Shown here: positions 8,481-18,068 of the stretch, piece by piece
Layout: each line of letters begins with the position of its first letter
How positions within the stretch are numbered: position 1 is the first letter of the stretch
Assembly: GCF_002192695.1 (NCBI RefSeq)
Contig: NZ_MTLG01000084.1
Coordinates: 62,001 to 126,000, forward strand
Direction: 5' to 3'
DNA: 64,000 bases
Source: Achromobacter xylosoxidans
GTDB taxonomy: Bacteria; Pseudomonadota; Gammaproteobacteria; Burkholderiales; Burkholderiaceae_B
The notes under the pieces: model-generated
Database searches by the model: none
What the model was told of the DNA's origin: nothing
What the model saw: the letters and a program-made list of their open reading frames with translations, nothing else
Program-made: the position numbers and the translations under genes

Positions 8481-8505
8481 CGTCCGGCGCCTGCTGCGCC
8501 GGACG
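8481..8505. terminator. Hairpin between convergent genes
   Basis: A perfect 10-bp stem, CGTCCGGCGC with GCGCCGGACG (loop CTGCT), sits between the GST stop (8468) and the permease stop (8509). There is no T-run on either side, so it is a probable but not classical bidirectional terminator. Confidence 0.5.
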
Positions 8506-8508
8506 GGC

Positions 8509-9266
8509 TCAGGTCTTCAGCCGGTAGCCGGTCTTGAAGATCCAGCGCACGCCAATCAGGCAGGCCAGCAGGAACACCAGCGTCATGCCCACGCTGACGC
8601 CCAGGCTGACGTCCGCCACGCCATAAAAGGCCCAGCGAAAGCCGCTGACCAGATACACCACCGGGTTGAACAGGGTCGCGGTCTGCCAGAACGGCGGCAG
8701 CATCTTGATGGAATAGAAGGTGCCGCCCAGGAACGTCAACGGCGTGATGATCATCAGCGGGATGATCTGCAGCTTTTCGAAGCCGTCGGCCCAGATGCCG
8801 ATGATGAAGCCGAACAGGCTGAAGGTCACGGCCGTCAGCACCAGGAAGCCCAGCATCCAGAACGGATGCGCGACCTCGAACGAGACGAAGAGCCGCGCCG
8901 TGGCCAGCATGATGAGCCCCAGGATGATGGACTTGCTGGCGGCGGCCCCGACGTAGCCCATGACGATCTCCACGTAGGAGATGGGCGCCGAGTGGATTTC
9001 GTAGATGGTGCCCGAGAAGCGCGGCATGTAGATGCCGAAGGACGCGTTGGCGATGCTTTGCGTCAGCAGCGACAGCATGATCATGCCGGGCACGATGAAG
9101 GCGCCGTAGCTCACGCCGTCGATCTCGACCATGTGCGAGCCGATGGCGGAACCGAACACCACGAAATACAGCGAGGTGGAGATCACGGGCGACAGCACGC
9201 TCTGCATCAGCGTGCGCCAAGCGCGGGCCATTTCAAACAGGTAGATAGCGCGGATGGCGTAGAAGT

Positions 9267-9270
<4 letters not shown>
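8509..9270 (-). CDS. ABC-2 type exporter permease
   Basis: 253 residues with six hydrophobic segments and the ABC-2 arrangement: a cytosolic N-terminus ([19 protein letters not shown]), then a helix with [13 protein letters not shown], and later [17 protein letters not shown], which matches the conserved re-entrant region of the NodJ/YadH-like subfamily. It forms the membrane half of an exporter with the ATPase encoded just upstream (4-base ATGA overlap). YadG/YadH-type exporters have no firmly assigned substrate; lipids, polysaccharides and drugs have been suggested. Confidence 0.9.
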
Positions 9271-10190
<920 letters not shown>

Positions 10191-10294
10191 ACGCGCCCCC
10201 GACTGGATGGATAGCCAGGGATTTTAACCGTCACGCGTGACAGGCTTGTTCAGCGTGACGGAACAGTGTGTTTGGCGGGCTGCGCAATCCCTGC

Positions 10295-11224
10295 TCAACG
10301 CCCCCAGCGCAGGACCAGGGGATCCAGGCGGCTTGCGATCTCCAGCAGGCCCTGCCGGACCTCTGCGCGCATGGCCGGCCACGGGTGCCGCGGCGCATCG
10401 CAGGCGATCACGCCGCCGGCCTTCATCAAGGCCTTGGCCGTGAGGATGCCGCCCTGCCGGTTTTCGTAGTTGATCAGGGGCAGCCAGCGTTCGTACAGGC
10501 GGTAGGCCTCGTCCCGCTTGCCGGCGCGGTGGGCCTCGATGATGGGGCGCAGGCCGTCGGCGAAGCCGCCGCCGGTCATGGAGCCCGTGGCGCCGGCGTC
10601 CAGGTCGGGCAGCAGGGTGATGGCTTCCTCGCCGTCCCAGGGCCCTTCCACGGCCTCGCCACCCAGCGCGATCAGGTCGCGCAGCTTGGAGGCCGCGCCC
10701 GCCGTCTCGATCTTGAAGTAGGCGACGTGCTCGATCTCGCGCGCCATCCGCGCCAGCGCCGCGGCCGACAACGGCGTGCCCGCCACCGGCGCGTCCTGGA
10801 TCATGATGGGGATATCCACCGCGTCCGACACGCGCTGGAAGAATCCCGCCACCTGTTCCTCGGACACGCGGATGGTGGCGCCGTGGTACGGCGGCATGAT
10901 CATCAGCATGGCGGCGCCCTGCTCCTGCGCGCGCCGGCTGCGCGCGGCGCAGACCTGGGTGCTGAAGTGGGTGGTGGTCACGATGACCGGCACGCGGCCG
11001 GCGACGTGCTCCAGGATGGTCCGCGTCAGGATCTCGCGCTCGTCGTCAGACAGCACGAACTGCTCGGAGAAGTTGGCCAGGATGCAGAGGCCGTCCACCC
11101 CCGAGTCGATCATGAAATCCACCGCGCGCTTCTGGCTGGGCAGGTCCAGCTCGCCAGACTCGGTGAAGGGGGTGGGCACGACCGGGAATATGCCGCGATA
11201 GCGCGGGTTCTGGTAGGTAGCCAT
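10295..11224 (-). CDS. DapA-superfamily lyase/aldolase with altered active site
   Basis: 309 residues forming a dihydrodipicolinate-synthase-like (beta/alpha)8 barrel. The Schiff-base lysine is Lys171 in AYFKIET. Two canonical sites differ: the pyruvate-binding GTTGE motif reads ANFSEQ (residues 50-55), and the catalytic Tyr of the IxxYNxP motif is Gln143 (IMIQDAPVAG). It is therefore not a lysine-pathway DapA. A 2-keto-3-deoxy sugar-acid aldolase or dehydratase role fits the operon, which also encodes an enolase-superfamily dehydratase, a PdxA-like dehydrogenase and a Bug receptor. It is the last gene, 2 bases after the dehydratase stop. Confidence 0.85.
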   Translation of the reverse strand: MATYQNPRYRGIFPVVPTPFTESGELDLPSQKRAVDFMIDSGVDGLCILANFSEQFVLSDDEREILTRTILEHVAGRVPVIVTTTHFSTQVCAARSRRAQEQGAAMLMIMPPYHGATIRVSEEQVAGFFQRVSDAVDIPIMIQDAPVAGTPLSAAALARMAREIEHVAYFKIETAGAASKLRDLIALGGEAVEGPWDGEEAITLLPDLDAGATGSMTGGGFADGLRPIIEAHRAGKRDEAYRLYERWLPLINYENRQGGILTAKALMKAGGVIACDAPRHPWPAMRAEVRQGLLEIASRLDPLVLRWGR

Positions 11225-11226
11225 GG

Positions 11227-12399
11227 TTACTCGATGATGTTGAAGTCTTTGAGGTATTCGGTCTTCAGCGTCAGGCCCAGGCCGGGCTTGTCGTCGTCCA
11301 GGTCGATGAAGCCTTCCTTGGCCACCGGCTCGCCGTCGAAGATGTAATAGAACAGCTCGTTGCCGACCTCCACGTCGAACATGGGGAAGTACTCGCTCAT
11401 GGGCGAGGCCAGCGTGCTCATGGTCAGGTGGTAGTTGTGCATCTGGCCGGCATGCGGCACCACCGGCACGCTGTAGGCCTCGCACAGCGCGTTGATCTTG
11501 TGCGCCGCCGTGATTCCGCCGACGCGGTTGGTGTCGTACTGCACCACCGACACCGCCTTGCGGTCCAGCAGCTGCTTGAAGCCGTAAAGCGAGAATTCGT
11601 GTTCGCCGCCGGAGATCGGAATCGAGGTCAGCTGGTTCAGTTCCGCATAGCCGTCGATGTCGTCGGCGATGACGGGCTCCTCCAGCCAGCGCGGCTCGAA
11701 CTTCTCCAGCTTGGGCAGGATGCGCTTGGCGTATTCCAGGTTCCAGCCCATGTAGCACTCCAGCATCAGGTCGGTGTCGTAGCCGATCACCTCGCGCACC
11801 GCCGCCACCGATTTCAGGTTCTCCGACACGCCCTGCTGCAGATGCGCCGGACCGTAGCCGAAGCGCATCTTGAAGGCCGTGAAGCCCTGGTCCAGATAGG
11901 TCTGGGCCTCTTCCTGCATGGCCTTCAGGTCGGTGCGGTAGAGCTTGGAGTAGTAGACCGGGATCTTCTCCTTGGTGCGGCCGCCCAGCAGCTTGAAGAC
12001 AGGCTTGTTCACCGACTTGCCCAGGATGTCCCAGATGGCCAGGTCCACCGCCGAAATCGCGGCCATGGTCACGCCCTTGCGGCCCCAGGCGTGGGTCGAG
12101 CGGTACATGCGCTGCCACAGGTATTCGTAGTCCCAGGGATCCTGCCCGATCACCAGCGGGGCCAGGTACTGGTCGATGATGGCCTTGGCCACGCGCGGCG
12201 CCAGCGCCACGTTGCCCAGGCCCACGATGCCGTCGTCCGTCTCCACCTCGACCACGGTCCAGCCGTGGAAGCGGAAGGTGCTCATGGTTTCCTGCTTGGA
12301 GTACAGCAGGTCCATGGCGTTGGAGCAGAAATTACCCTGCGGCGGCACGGTCTTGCCGGTCCACTCGTAGACGCGGGCGCGGACGGATTTGATCTTCAT
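11227..12399 (-). CDS. Mandelate racemase / muconate lactonizing family dehydratase (RhmD-like)
   Basis: 390 residues of the enolase superfamily. An N-terminal capping domain covers about residues 1-130. In the barrel the metal ligands are seen as LMLECYMG (D/E region), RWLEEPV and SGGEHEFS. The general-base pair is the Asp in [10 protein letters not shown] with the His in [12 protein letters not shown]. The overall pattern is closest to L-rhamnonate dehydratase and related acid-sugar dehydratases, which form 2-keto-3-deoxy acids. The neighbouring DapA-like lyase would cleave such a product. The exact sugar acid cannot be read from the sequence. Confidence 0.88.
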   Translation of the reverse strand: MKIKSVRARVYEWTGKTVPPQGNFCSNAMDLLYSKQETMSTFRFHGWTVVEVETDDGIVGLGNVALAPRVAKAIIDQYLAPLVIGQDPWDYEYLWQRMYRSTHAWGRKGVTMAAISAVDLAIWDILGKSVNKPVFKLLGGRTKEKIPVYYSKLYRTDLKAMQEEAQTYLDQGFTAFKMRFGYGPAHLQQGVSENLKSVAAVREVIGYDTDLMLECYMGWNLEYAKRILPKLEKFEPRWLEEPVIADDIDGYAELNQLTSIPISGGEHEFSLYGFKQLLDRKAVSVVQYDTNRVGGITAAHKINALCEAYSVPVVPHAGQMHNYHLTMSTLASPMSEYFPMFDVEVGNELFYYIFDGEPVAKEGFIDLDDDKPGLGLTLKTEYLKDFNIIE

Positions 12400-12444
12400 G
12401 AGGATTTCCTGCTTGGAGTAAGGGTATGGAATGAAAGCCGCGGA

Positions 12445-13479
12445 TCAGCCCGCCTGCGTCCGCGAGGCGCGGTGCGACAGGCCCATGCGGCAGGCGATGA
12501 GGAAGGCCTGCCAGGTGGCGTCCAGATTGGCGCGGCCCTGGCCGGCGATGTCGTAGGCGGTGCCGTGGGCCGGCGTGGTGATGGGAATGGGCAGGCCGCC
12601 CTGCACCGTCACGCCGCGCGAGAAGCCCAGCAGCTTGATCGCGATCTGGCCCTGGTCGTGGTACATGGTGACGATGGCCTGGAACTCGCCGGCCTGGGCC
12701 TTCAGGAAGATGGTGTCGGCGGGGAACGGCCCCTGCACCGGCAGCCCCTCTTCATTCAGTTGCCGCACGGCGGGCGCGATGATGTCCACCTCTTCGCGCC
12801 CGCAGGTGCCGCCGTCGCCGCCATGCGGATTGAAGGCCGCCACCGCCACGCGCGGCTCGGCAATGCCATTGGCCTGCAGCGAACGGTAAATCAGCCTCGT
12901 CGCGTCCTTGATGCAGTCGATGCTGAGCGCCGCTGCCGCGTCCTTCAGCGGGATATGCGAAGACACGCGCGAGGTCCACAGGTCGCCCAGCGTGTTGAAT
13001 TCGCAGAAGTACCCGGTCACGCCCAGGTACTTCGCGAAGTGATGCAGCTCGTCGTCATGCCCCAGGCCGCCCAGCTTCATGGCGTACTTGTTCAGGGGCG
13101 CGAAACAGATGGCGTCGACGTGGCCGTCGCGCGCCGCGTCCATGCAGGCATTGAGCACCCGCAGCACCGACGCGCCGCCCGCCGCCTCGGCCTGGCCCAC
13201 ATGCACCTGGCCGGGTTCGATGGTATCCACCCCCAGCCAGGCGGGCGCGCCGGTGTCCGGCCGGCCGCGCACCGCCTCGATGCGGTCCACGGGCTGGGTG
13301 GCGACCTGCACACCCGCCACCCGCTGGCCTTCGCGCCACAGCCACTCGTCGCCCACCAGCACGATGTTCGCCCGCTGCGTGGCTTCGGGCCTGGCCAACA
13401 GGCGGGCGATCAGTTCGGCGCCGATGCCGGCGGGGTCGCCCAGGGTCAGGGCGATGACGGGTTTCTGCTGCGTGCTCAT
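12445..13479 (-). CDS. PdxA-like 4-phospho-hydroxyacid dehydrogenase
   Basis: 344 residues. The PdxA/isocitrate-dehydrogenase-like fold is shown by TLGDPAGIGAEL at the N-terminus and by the metal-binding histidines in SSHIPLKDA, AFNPHGGDGG and MYHDQGQIAIK. PdxA oxidises 4-phosphohydroxy-L-threonine for vitamin B6. The PdxA2 branch instead oxidises D-threonate- or D-erythronate-4-phosphate in catabolism. Placement between a sugar-acid dehydratase and a TTT receptor points to a catabolic role. No DUF1537 kinase, the usual PdxA2 partner, is present in this operon, so the phosphorylated substrate's source is unclear. Confidence 0.88.
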   Translation of the reverse strand: MSTQQKPVIALTLGDPAGIGAELIARLLARPEATQRANIVLVGDEWLWREGQRVAGVQVATQPVDRIEAVRGRPDTGAPAWLGVDTIEPGQVHVGQAEAAGGASVLRVLNACMDAARDGHVDAICFAPLNKYAMKLGGLGHDDELHHFAKYLGVTGYFCEFNTLGDLWTSRVSSHIPLKDAAAALSIDCIKDATRLIYRSLQANGIAEPRVAVAAFNPHGGDGGTCGREEVDIIAPAVRQLNEEGLPVQGPFPADTIFLKAQAGEFQAIVTMYHDQGQIAIKLLGFSRGVTVQGGLPIPITTPAHGTAYDIAGQGRANLDATWQAFLIACRMGLSHRASRTQAG

Positions 13480-13486
13480 GTCTGGG

Positions 13487-14461
13487 TCATTCCACGGAAA
13501 TGTTGTTCTTCTTGATGACGCCGGCGTAGCGCTGGTTCTCGCTCTTGTGGAACTGCGCGAACTGCTCCTGGCTCATCGGGTTGATGTCGGCGCCGATCGC
13601 CTGCAGGCGGGCCTGCGTGTCGGGCAGGGCCAGGATGCCGTTGACGGCGTCATGGATGCGTTTCTGGTTGGCGGCAGGCGTGCCGCTGGGCATGTAGACG
13701 CCGTACCAGGCGCTCATTTCCACGCCGGGCACGCCGGCCTCGGCCATGGTTGGCACGTCGGGCAGCTGGGCGTTGCGCTTGGCGCTCAGCACGGCCAGCG
13801 CGCGCACCTTGCCGCTCTTGATGTGGGGGATCACGGAAGACGCGGTCTCGAACGCGATCTGCACCTGCCCGCCCATCAGGTCCACCAGCGCCGGGCCGCT
13901 GCCGCGGTACGGAATGTGGATCATCTGCACGCCGGTGGCGTCCTTGAACAGTTCGGCGGCGATGTGCTGGGTGCTACCCGAGCCGCTGCTGGCGAAGTTG
14001 TAGGTGCCAGGCTTGCTCTTGAGCAGCGCGATCAGTTCCTGCACCGACTTGGCCGGCACGTCGTTGTTGACCACCAGGATGTTGGGCACGGCGCCCACGA
14101 ACACCACCGGCGTCAGGTCGCGGTCGTTGTCATAACCCAGTTTCAGCAGGTGCGGCGCGATGGCGTGGGCGGTAGAGACCCCCATCACCATGGTGTGGCC
14201 GTCCGTGGACTTGGCGGCCAGGTCGGCCGCCAGCGTGTTGGACGCGCCCGGCTTGTTCTCGACCACCACGGTCTGCTTGAGCAAGGGCCCGAGCTTGTCG
14301 GCCACGGCGCGCGCCATGGCGTCGGTGCCACCGCCCGGCGCGGACCCCACCAGCAGGCGCAGGGGCTTGTTGGGCCAGTCGGCGGTCTGCGCCTGGACGG
14401 GCGCCAGAGCCGACAGGCACAGGGCGCCGGCCGCCATCGCGGCCAATAGCCGAGTCTTCAT
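13487..14461 (-). CDS. Bug-family tripartite tricarboxylate transporter substrate-binding protein
   Basis: 324 residues with a signal peptide ending near residue 24 (AQA). Then comes the Bug/TctC signature: WPNKPLRLLVGSAPGGGTDAMAR, followed by VVENKPGASNTLAADLAAKS. These periplasmic receptors bind carboxylates with two aspartate-facing water bridges and are highly amplified in Bordetella/Achromobacter, often without their membrane partners, as here. The start at 14461 has GGAGACA just upstream. It is first in an operon with the PdxA-like, dehydratase and lyase genes, so its ligand is probably the acid they degrade. Confidence 0.93.
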   Translation of the reverse strand: MKTRLLAAMAAGALCLSALAPVQAQTADWPNKPLRLLVGSAPGGGTDAMARAVADKLGPLLKQTVVVENKPGASNTLAADLAAKSTDGHTMVMGVSTAHAIAPHLLKLGYDNDRDLTPVVFVGAVPNILVVNNDVPAKSVQELIALLKSKPGTYNFASSGSGSTQHIAAELFKDATGVQMIHIPYRGSGPALVDLMGGQVQIAFETASSVIPHIKSGKVRALAVLSAKRNAQLPDVPTMAEAGVPGVEMSAWYGVYMPSGTPAANQKRIHDAVNGILALPDTQARLQAIGADINPMSQEQFAQFHKSENQRYAGVIKKNNISVE

Positions 14462-14535
14462 GGTTGTCTCCTTGGTTGATGTTTTTTGCCCTTGCAGGGG
14501 CAATCTTTTGTGGGTCCATCTTAGAAAGAAGCGCT

Positions 14536-14553
14536 GTTTCCGTAAAATGAAAC
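14536..14553. promoter_or_regulatory. Candidate LysR-type operator in the divergent promoter region
   Basis: Within the 126 bases between the Bug gene and the LysR gene, GTTTC (14536-14540) and GAAAC (14549-14553) form a dyad with an 8-base centre, of the size used by LysR regulators. It lies 35 bases upstream of the LysR ATG, suited to autoregulation and divergent activation. Confidence 0.5.
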
Positions 14554-14587
14554 TTTTGCACCAATCGTTCACCTGAGGCGATCAATC

Positions 14588-15520
14588 ATGGAACGCGCGA
14601 TCCACGTCCCTTCCCTGCTGGCCCGGCTGCGCATGCGGCAGATCGTCCTGCTGCTGGCGATCGAGGAACGCGGCACGCTGCGCGCGGCCGCCAGCCAGCT
14701 CAACATGACCCAGTCGGCTGCCAGCAAGATGCTGCACGAACTGGAACTGGCCATCGGCCAGCCGCTATACGGACGGGTCGGCCGCGGACTGGCGCTGACC
14801 GCGGCGGGCGAATGCGTAATGGGGTATTTCCGGGGCATGCGCGGCACGGTCTCGTCGCTGGCCCGCGAACTGGAGGAACTGCGCCTGGGCAGCGCGGGCA
14901 AGCTATTCATCGGCAGCATCATGGCGGCCTCGCCCGGCCACCTGACCGATGCCCTGCTGCGCCTGAAACAGACCTATCCGCTGCTGGCGGTGGAGATCTC
15001 CACCGGCACCAGCGACCTGCTGATCGGCCGCATGAACGAAGGCAAGCTGGACGTGGTGATAGGCCGCATGCTGACGCTGTCGGACAGCCAGTACGTCTTT
15101 CGCCCGATCGGCGACGAGGCGCTGTCGGTGATCGCGGCGGTGGACCATCCGCTGGCCGGCCGCAAGCGCGTGGCCTTCGAGGCCATGCTGGACTACCCCT
15201 GGGTGTTGCAGCCGCATGGCAGTCCGATGCGCGACGTCATCGAACAGGAGTTCCGCTCGCACAACGCCGCCACGCCCAAGGGCCTGATCGAATCGGCGTC
15301 GATCCTGACCACGACCAACCTGGCAATGAAATCGACGATGCTGGGCGTAATTCCGGAATCAGTGGCCAGCCGTTACGCGGCGCATGGCCTGCTGGCGATA
15401 CTGCCCTACCAGATCCGGCAGAGCCTCACGGCCTTCGGCAGCATCGTGCCCCGCGACCGCCCGCTGAGCGCAGCGGCGCGCCATTTCGTGGGCTTGCTGC
15501 ATGGCGACGCAACAGCTTGA
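14588..15520 (+). CDS. LysR-family transcriptional regulator
   Basis: 310 residues. The winged helix-turn-helix covers residues 12-75 (MRQIVLLLAIEERGTLRAAA, MTQSAASKMLHELE), followed by a linker helix and a periplasmic-binding-like effector domain (LFIGSIMAAS, DVVIGRM, PWVLQPHGSPM). It is of the GbpR/CbI-like type that begins with the R-x-R-Q-I-x-LL pattern. It is divergently paired with the Bug-dehydratase-PdxA-lyase operon and is very likely its activator, responding to an acid intermediate. Confidence 0.93.
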   Translation: MERAIHVPSLLARLRMRQIVLLLAIEERGTLRAAASQLNMTQSAASKMLHELELAIGQPLYGRVGRGLALTAAGECVMGYFRGMRGTVSSLARELEELRLGSAGKLFIGSIMAASPGHLTDALLRLKQTYPLLAVEISTGTSDLLIGRMNEGKLDVVIGRMLTLSDSQYVFRPIGDEALSVIAAVDHPLAGRKRVAFEAMLDYPWVLQPHGSPMRDVIEQEFRSHNAATPKGLIESASILTTTNLAMKSTMLGVIPESVASRYAAHGLLAILPYQIRQSLTAFGSIVPRDRPLSAAARHFVGLLHGDATA

Positions 15521-15630
15521 GAGCGCGCAATGCCAAGGGGGGGAAACGCCTGCGGCACAGGGAAAAACAGCATGCAGAGCAGTACAATCGCGTGTTGCGC
15601 ATCGCGCGTTTTTTACACTGAGGTCCACAC

Positions 15631-15972
15631 GTGAGCGCACTGCCCGCCTGTCCCAAATGCCAGTCCGAATACACCTATGAAGACGGCGCTCTCTACGTCT
15701 GCCCGGAATGCGCGCATGAATGGCCGGCGCAAGCCGCGGAGTCCGCCGATGAAGCCGCGCGCGTCTACCGCGATTCGGCCGGCAATGTGCTGCAGGACGG
15801 CGACACCGTCACCGTCATCAAGGACCTGAAACTCAAGGGTTCCGGTGGCGTGGTCAAGATGGGCACCAAGGTCAAGGGCATCCGCCTGGTCGATGGCGAC
15901 CACGACATCGATTGCAAGATCGACGGCTTCGGGGCGATGAGCCTGAAGTCGGAGTTCGTGAAGAAGGTATAA
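15631..15972 (+). CDS. yjdM: YjdM/PhnA zinc-ribbon protein
   Basis: 113 residues from a GTG start. The N-terminal zinc ribbon has two CxxC knuckles ([13 protein letters not shown] and [10 protein letters not shown]). The C-terminal PhnA domain reads [26 protein letters not shown], and the end [10 protein letters not shown] is nearly invariant in the family. Despite the old name PhnA (alkylphosphonate uptake) its biochemical role is not settled. Homologues are small, highly conserved soluble proteins. It is a single-gene unit, convergent with the cbb3 accessory operon 46 bases away. Confidence 0.93.
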   Translation: MSALPACPKCQSEYTYEDGALYVCPECAHEWPAQAAESADEAARVYRDSAGNVLQDGDTVTVIKDLKLKGSGGVVKMGTKVKGIRLVDGDHDIDCKIDGFGAMSLKSEFVKKV

Positions 15973-16018
15973 GCCGCCGCTTGCGACGGCCCCGGGCCGC
16001 GGCAACGCCGCGCCCCGG

Positions 16019-16255
16019 CTACAGGTCCTCGGGTTCCTCCGCCTTGGGCATCAGGTACGCGGTCAGCGTGCTGGACAGTCCGGCCATGACCCACAACACG
16101 AAGAAAGACACGGTATAGAAACCGGTGCGTCCGGTAGGCACGTGGCCGAAGATCGCCACGTCCAGCGGATCGATCAGGGCGAAGATCAGCGCGCTCCCCG
16201 CCGCGGCCGCCATGAAGGACGGCCACAGGATCCACATCAATGATCGCAAGCCCAT
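16019..16255 (-). CDS. Small two-helix membrane protein at the end of the cbb3 operon
   Basis: 78 residues. Two hydrophobic helices (about residues 8-28 and 45-65, FYTVSFFVLWVMAGLSSTLT) are separated by a polar segment (DPLDVAIFGHVPTGR), with an acidic end (MPKAEEPEDL). It is not recognised. It is the last gene of the ccoNOQP-ccoG-fixH operon, 16 bases after the fixH-like stop, with a GGGAG ribosome site before its ATG. Its place suggests a cbb3 oxidase subunit or assembly helper. Confidence 0.72.
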   Translation of the reverse strand: MGLRSLMWILWPSFMAAAAGSALIFALIDPLDVAIFGHVPTGRTGFYTVSFFVLWVMAGLSSTLTAYLMPKAEEPEDL

Positions 16256-16271
16256 CTGTTGTTCTCCCGGG

Positions 16272-16487
16272 TTACGGATTGGCGCTGGACGCCGCCTGCT
16301 CGATGACCAGGCCGCGCTTGACCACGCCTTCCTGGATCGGCTGACTGCTGAAGTTGGTGAACGCAAAGTAGATCGTGATGAAGCAGCCTATCATGGCCGC
16401 GAACGGGCCGGCCATCAGGATCCAGGGCCAGGGCTCGCGGTACCAGGGTTTGGCGGTCTTGGCGGGTTGGGCGGCGGTCATGGGCAT
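16272..16487 (-). CDS. fixH: FixH/CcoH-like protein, unusually short
   Basis: 71 residues. It keeps the N-terminal FixH pattern (PWYREPWPWILMAGPFAAM, then one transmembrane helix) and the juxtamembrane segment (IQEGVVKRGLVIEQ, equivalent to the DDYYKxGLAIN stretch of full-length FixH). It stops where the periplasmic beta domain of the usual 150-residue protein should begin. FixH assists cbb3 oxidase assembly together with the copper ATPase CcoI. The ATG at 16487 follows GAAGAGG; an internal ATG at 16481 is possible. It lies 14 bases after ccoG. The ending is clean, with no frameshift visible nearby. Confidence 0.8.
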   Translation of the reverse strand: MPMTAAQPAKTAKPWYREPWPWILMAGPFAAMIGCFITIYFAFTNFSSQPIQEGVVKRGLVIEQAASSANP

Positions 16488-16501
16488 GTCCTCTTCAGTG
16501 T

Positions 16502-17992
16502 TCAGTCGGGTACGTAGAAGCTGGCGGGCTCGTCGGTTTCGGCAGGACGGTTCTCGCCGTCCTGGCCGCGCGCGCGCAGCGTGATGGCATGGGCGCCGGG
16601 TTCGGCGCCGGCCGGCGCGCGGATCACCATGGGCACCAGCTTGTTGGCCGCGGCCTCGACGTCGACCGTGTCCGAGCCCTGCTGGCCCATCATCACCTTC
16701 AGGCCGGGCATGCCCTCGGCCGAGAGCTGCAGGCGCATCGGCTGGTCGGAGGTATTGATGATCTGCAAGCGATACACGTTTTCGATCATGCCGCCGGCCA
16801 CTTCGCGTCCCAGCGCGCCGCGGTCGCGGATCACGTCCACGCGCAAGGGATTGCGCATGGCCAGGGACGCCACGAAAGCGATCGCCAACGCCAGGATCAG
16901 CGTGCCGTAGATCAGCACGCGCGGACGCAGCAGATGGGAGCGCGCGCTCTTGGCGGACAGTCCGTCCAGCATGGCGCGTTCCGAGGTGTAGCGGATCAGG
17001 CCGGGCTCGTACTGCATCTTGTCCATGACCTGTTCGCAGGCGTCGATACAGGCGCCGCAGCCTATGCACATGTATTGCAGGCCGTCGCGGATGTCGATGC
17101 CGGTCGGACAGACCTGCACGCACAAGCTGCAATCAACGCAATCGCCCAGGCCGGCGGCCTTGTGGTCCACCTTGCGCGAGCGGCCGCCGCGCGGATCGCC
17201 GCGGCGCTTGTCGTAGGTGACCACGAAGGTGTCGGGATCCACCATCACGCTCTGGAAGCGCGCGTAGGGGCACATGTACTTGCACACGGATTCGCGCATG
17301 AAGCCGGCGTTGCCCCAGGTGGCAAAGCCGTAGAACAGCATCCAGAACCACTGCCAGGGGCCGAGTTGCAGCGCGAACAGCTCATGGCCCAGTTCGCGGA
17401 TGGGCGCGAAATAGCCGATGAAGGTGGAACCCGTCCACCAGGCCAGCGCGATCCACAGGAAATGCTTGGTGAGCTTCAGGCGCGCCTTGCGCCAGGTCCA
17501 GGGCGATTCGTCCAGGCGGATGCGCGCGACGCGGTCGCCTTCGACCTTGCGCTCGATCCACATGAAGATCTCGGTGTAGACGGTCTGCGGACAGGCGTAG
17601 CCGCAGAACAGTCGTCCCGCCACCGCGGTGAACAGGAACAGCGCCAGCGCCGAAATCACCAGCAGCACCGCCAGGTAGACCACGTCCTGCGGCCACAGCA
17701 CCAGGCCGAAGAGATAGAACTTGCGCGCGCCCAGGTCGAACAGCACGGCCTGGCGGCCGTTCCATTGCAGCCACGGCAGGCCGTAGAAAACCAGCTGGGT
17801 CAGAAAGACAAAGGCGATGCGCCAGCGGGCGAAGATACCGCTCACGGACCGCGGGTAGATCTTGCTGCGCACGCCCGCCAGCGTCTGCTCCAGGGTTTCC
17901 GTGCCCGGACGCGGCGGCCTCACGTGCGGCCGCCAGGGCGGCGGGTCACCGTCAGGCGAATTGCCGACCCTTGCGGCTGACCCATCTTCCAT
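16502..17992 (-). CDS. ccoG: Cytochrome c oxidase accessory protein CcoG
   Basis: 496 residues. Several N-terminal membrane helices come first, with the conserved motif FCGYACPQTVYTEIFMWIE. Two 4Fe-4S ferredoxin clusters follow (CVDCSLCVQVCP and CIGCGACIDACE), and then a periplasmic immunoglobulin-like IG_FixG domain (about residues 370-495). CcoG is a Cu(II) reductase that supplies Cu(I) for cbb3 oxidase. The length and all cysteines are normal. It follows ccoP after a 76-base gap holding a strong hairpin and precedes the short fixH. Confidence 0.96.
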   Translation of the reverse strand: MEDGSAARVGNSPDGDPPPWRPHVRPPRPGTETLEQTLAGVRSKIYPRSVSGIFARWRIAFVFLTQLVFYGLPWLQWNGRQAVLFDLGARKFYLFGLVLWPQDVVYLAVLLVISALALFLFTAVAGRLFCGYACPQTVYTEIFMWIERKVEGDRVARIRLDESPWTWRKARLKLTKHFLWIALAWWTGSTFIGYFAPIRELGHELFALQLGPWQWFWMLFYGFATWGNAGFMRESVCKYMCPYARFQSVMVDPDTFVVTYDKRRGDPRGGRSRKVDHKAAGLGDCVDCSLCVQVCPTGIDIRDGLQYMCIGCGACIDACEQVMDKMQYEPGLIRYTSERAMLDGLSAKSARSHLLRPRVLIYGTLILALAIAFVASLAMRNPLRVDVIRDRGALGREVAGGMIENVYRLQIINTSDQPMRLQLSAEGMPGLKVMMGQQGSDTVDVEAAANKLVPMVIRAPAGAEPGAHAITLRARGQDGENRPAETDEPASFYVPD

Positions 17993-18023
17993 TTGCTGCT
18001 CCCTGCTGTATGTCCAGTGATAT

Positions 18024-18048
18024 GGGGGCCACGCCAGGCGCGGCCCCC
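18024..18048 (-). terminator. Strong GC hairpin between ccoP and ccoG
   Basis: GGGGGCC and GGCCCCC arms with an inner GCGCC/GGCGT pairing lie 21 bases past the ccoP stop. There is no T-run, so it is more likely an mRNA-stabilising or partial-attenuation element protecting the ccoNOQP message than a full terminator. Confidence 0.5.
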
Positions 18049-18068
18049 AAACAAACGCTGTAAAGCCT

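Noticed and set aside
11428..13515. Long plus-strand frame opposite the dehydratase and pdxA genes
   Set aside because: It spans two real minus-strand genes with clear family motifs, and its composition is that of an antisense shadow.
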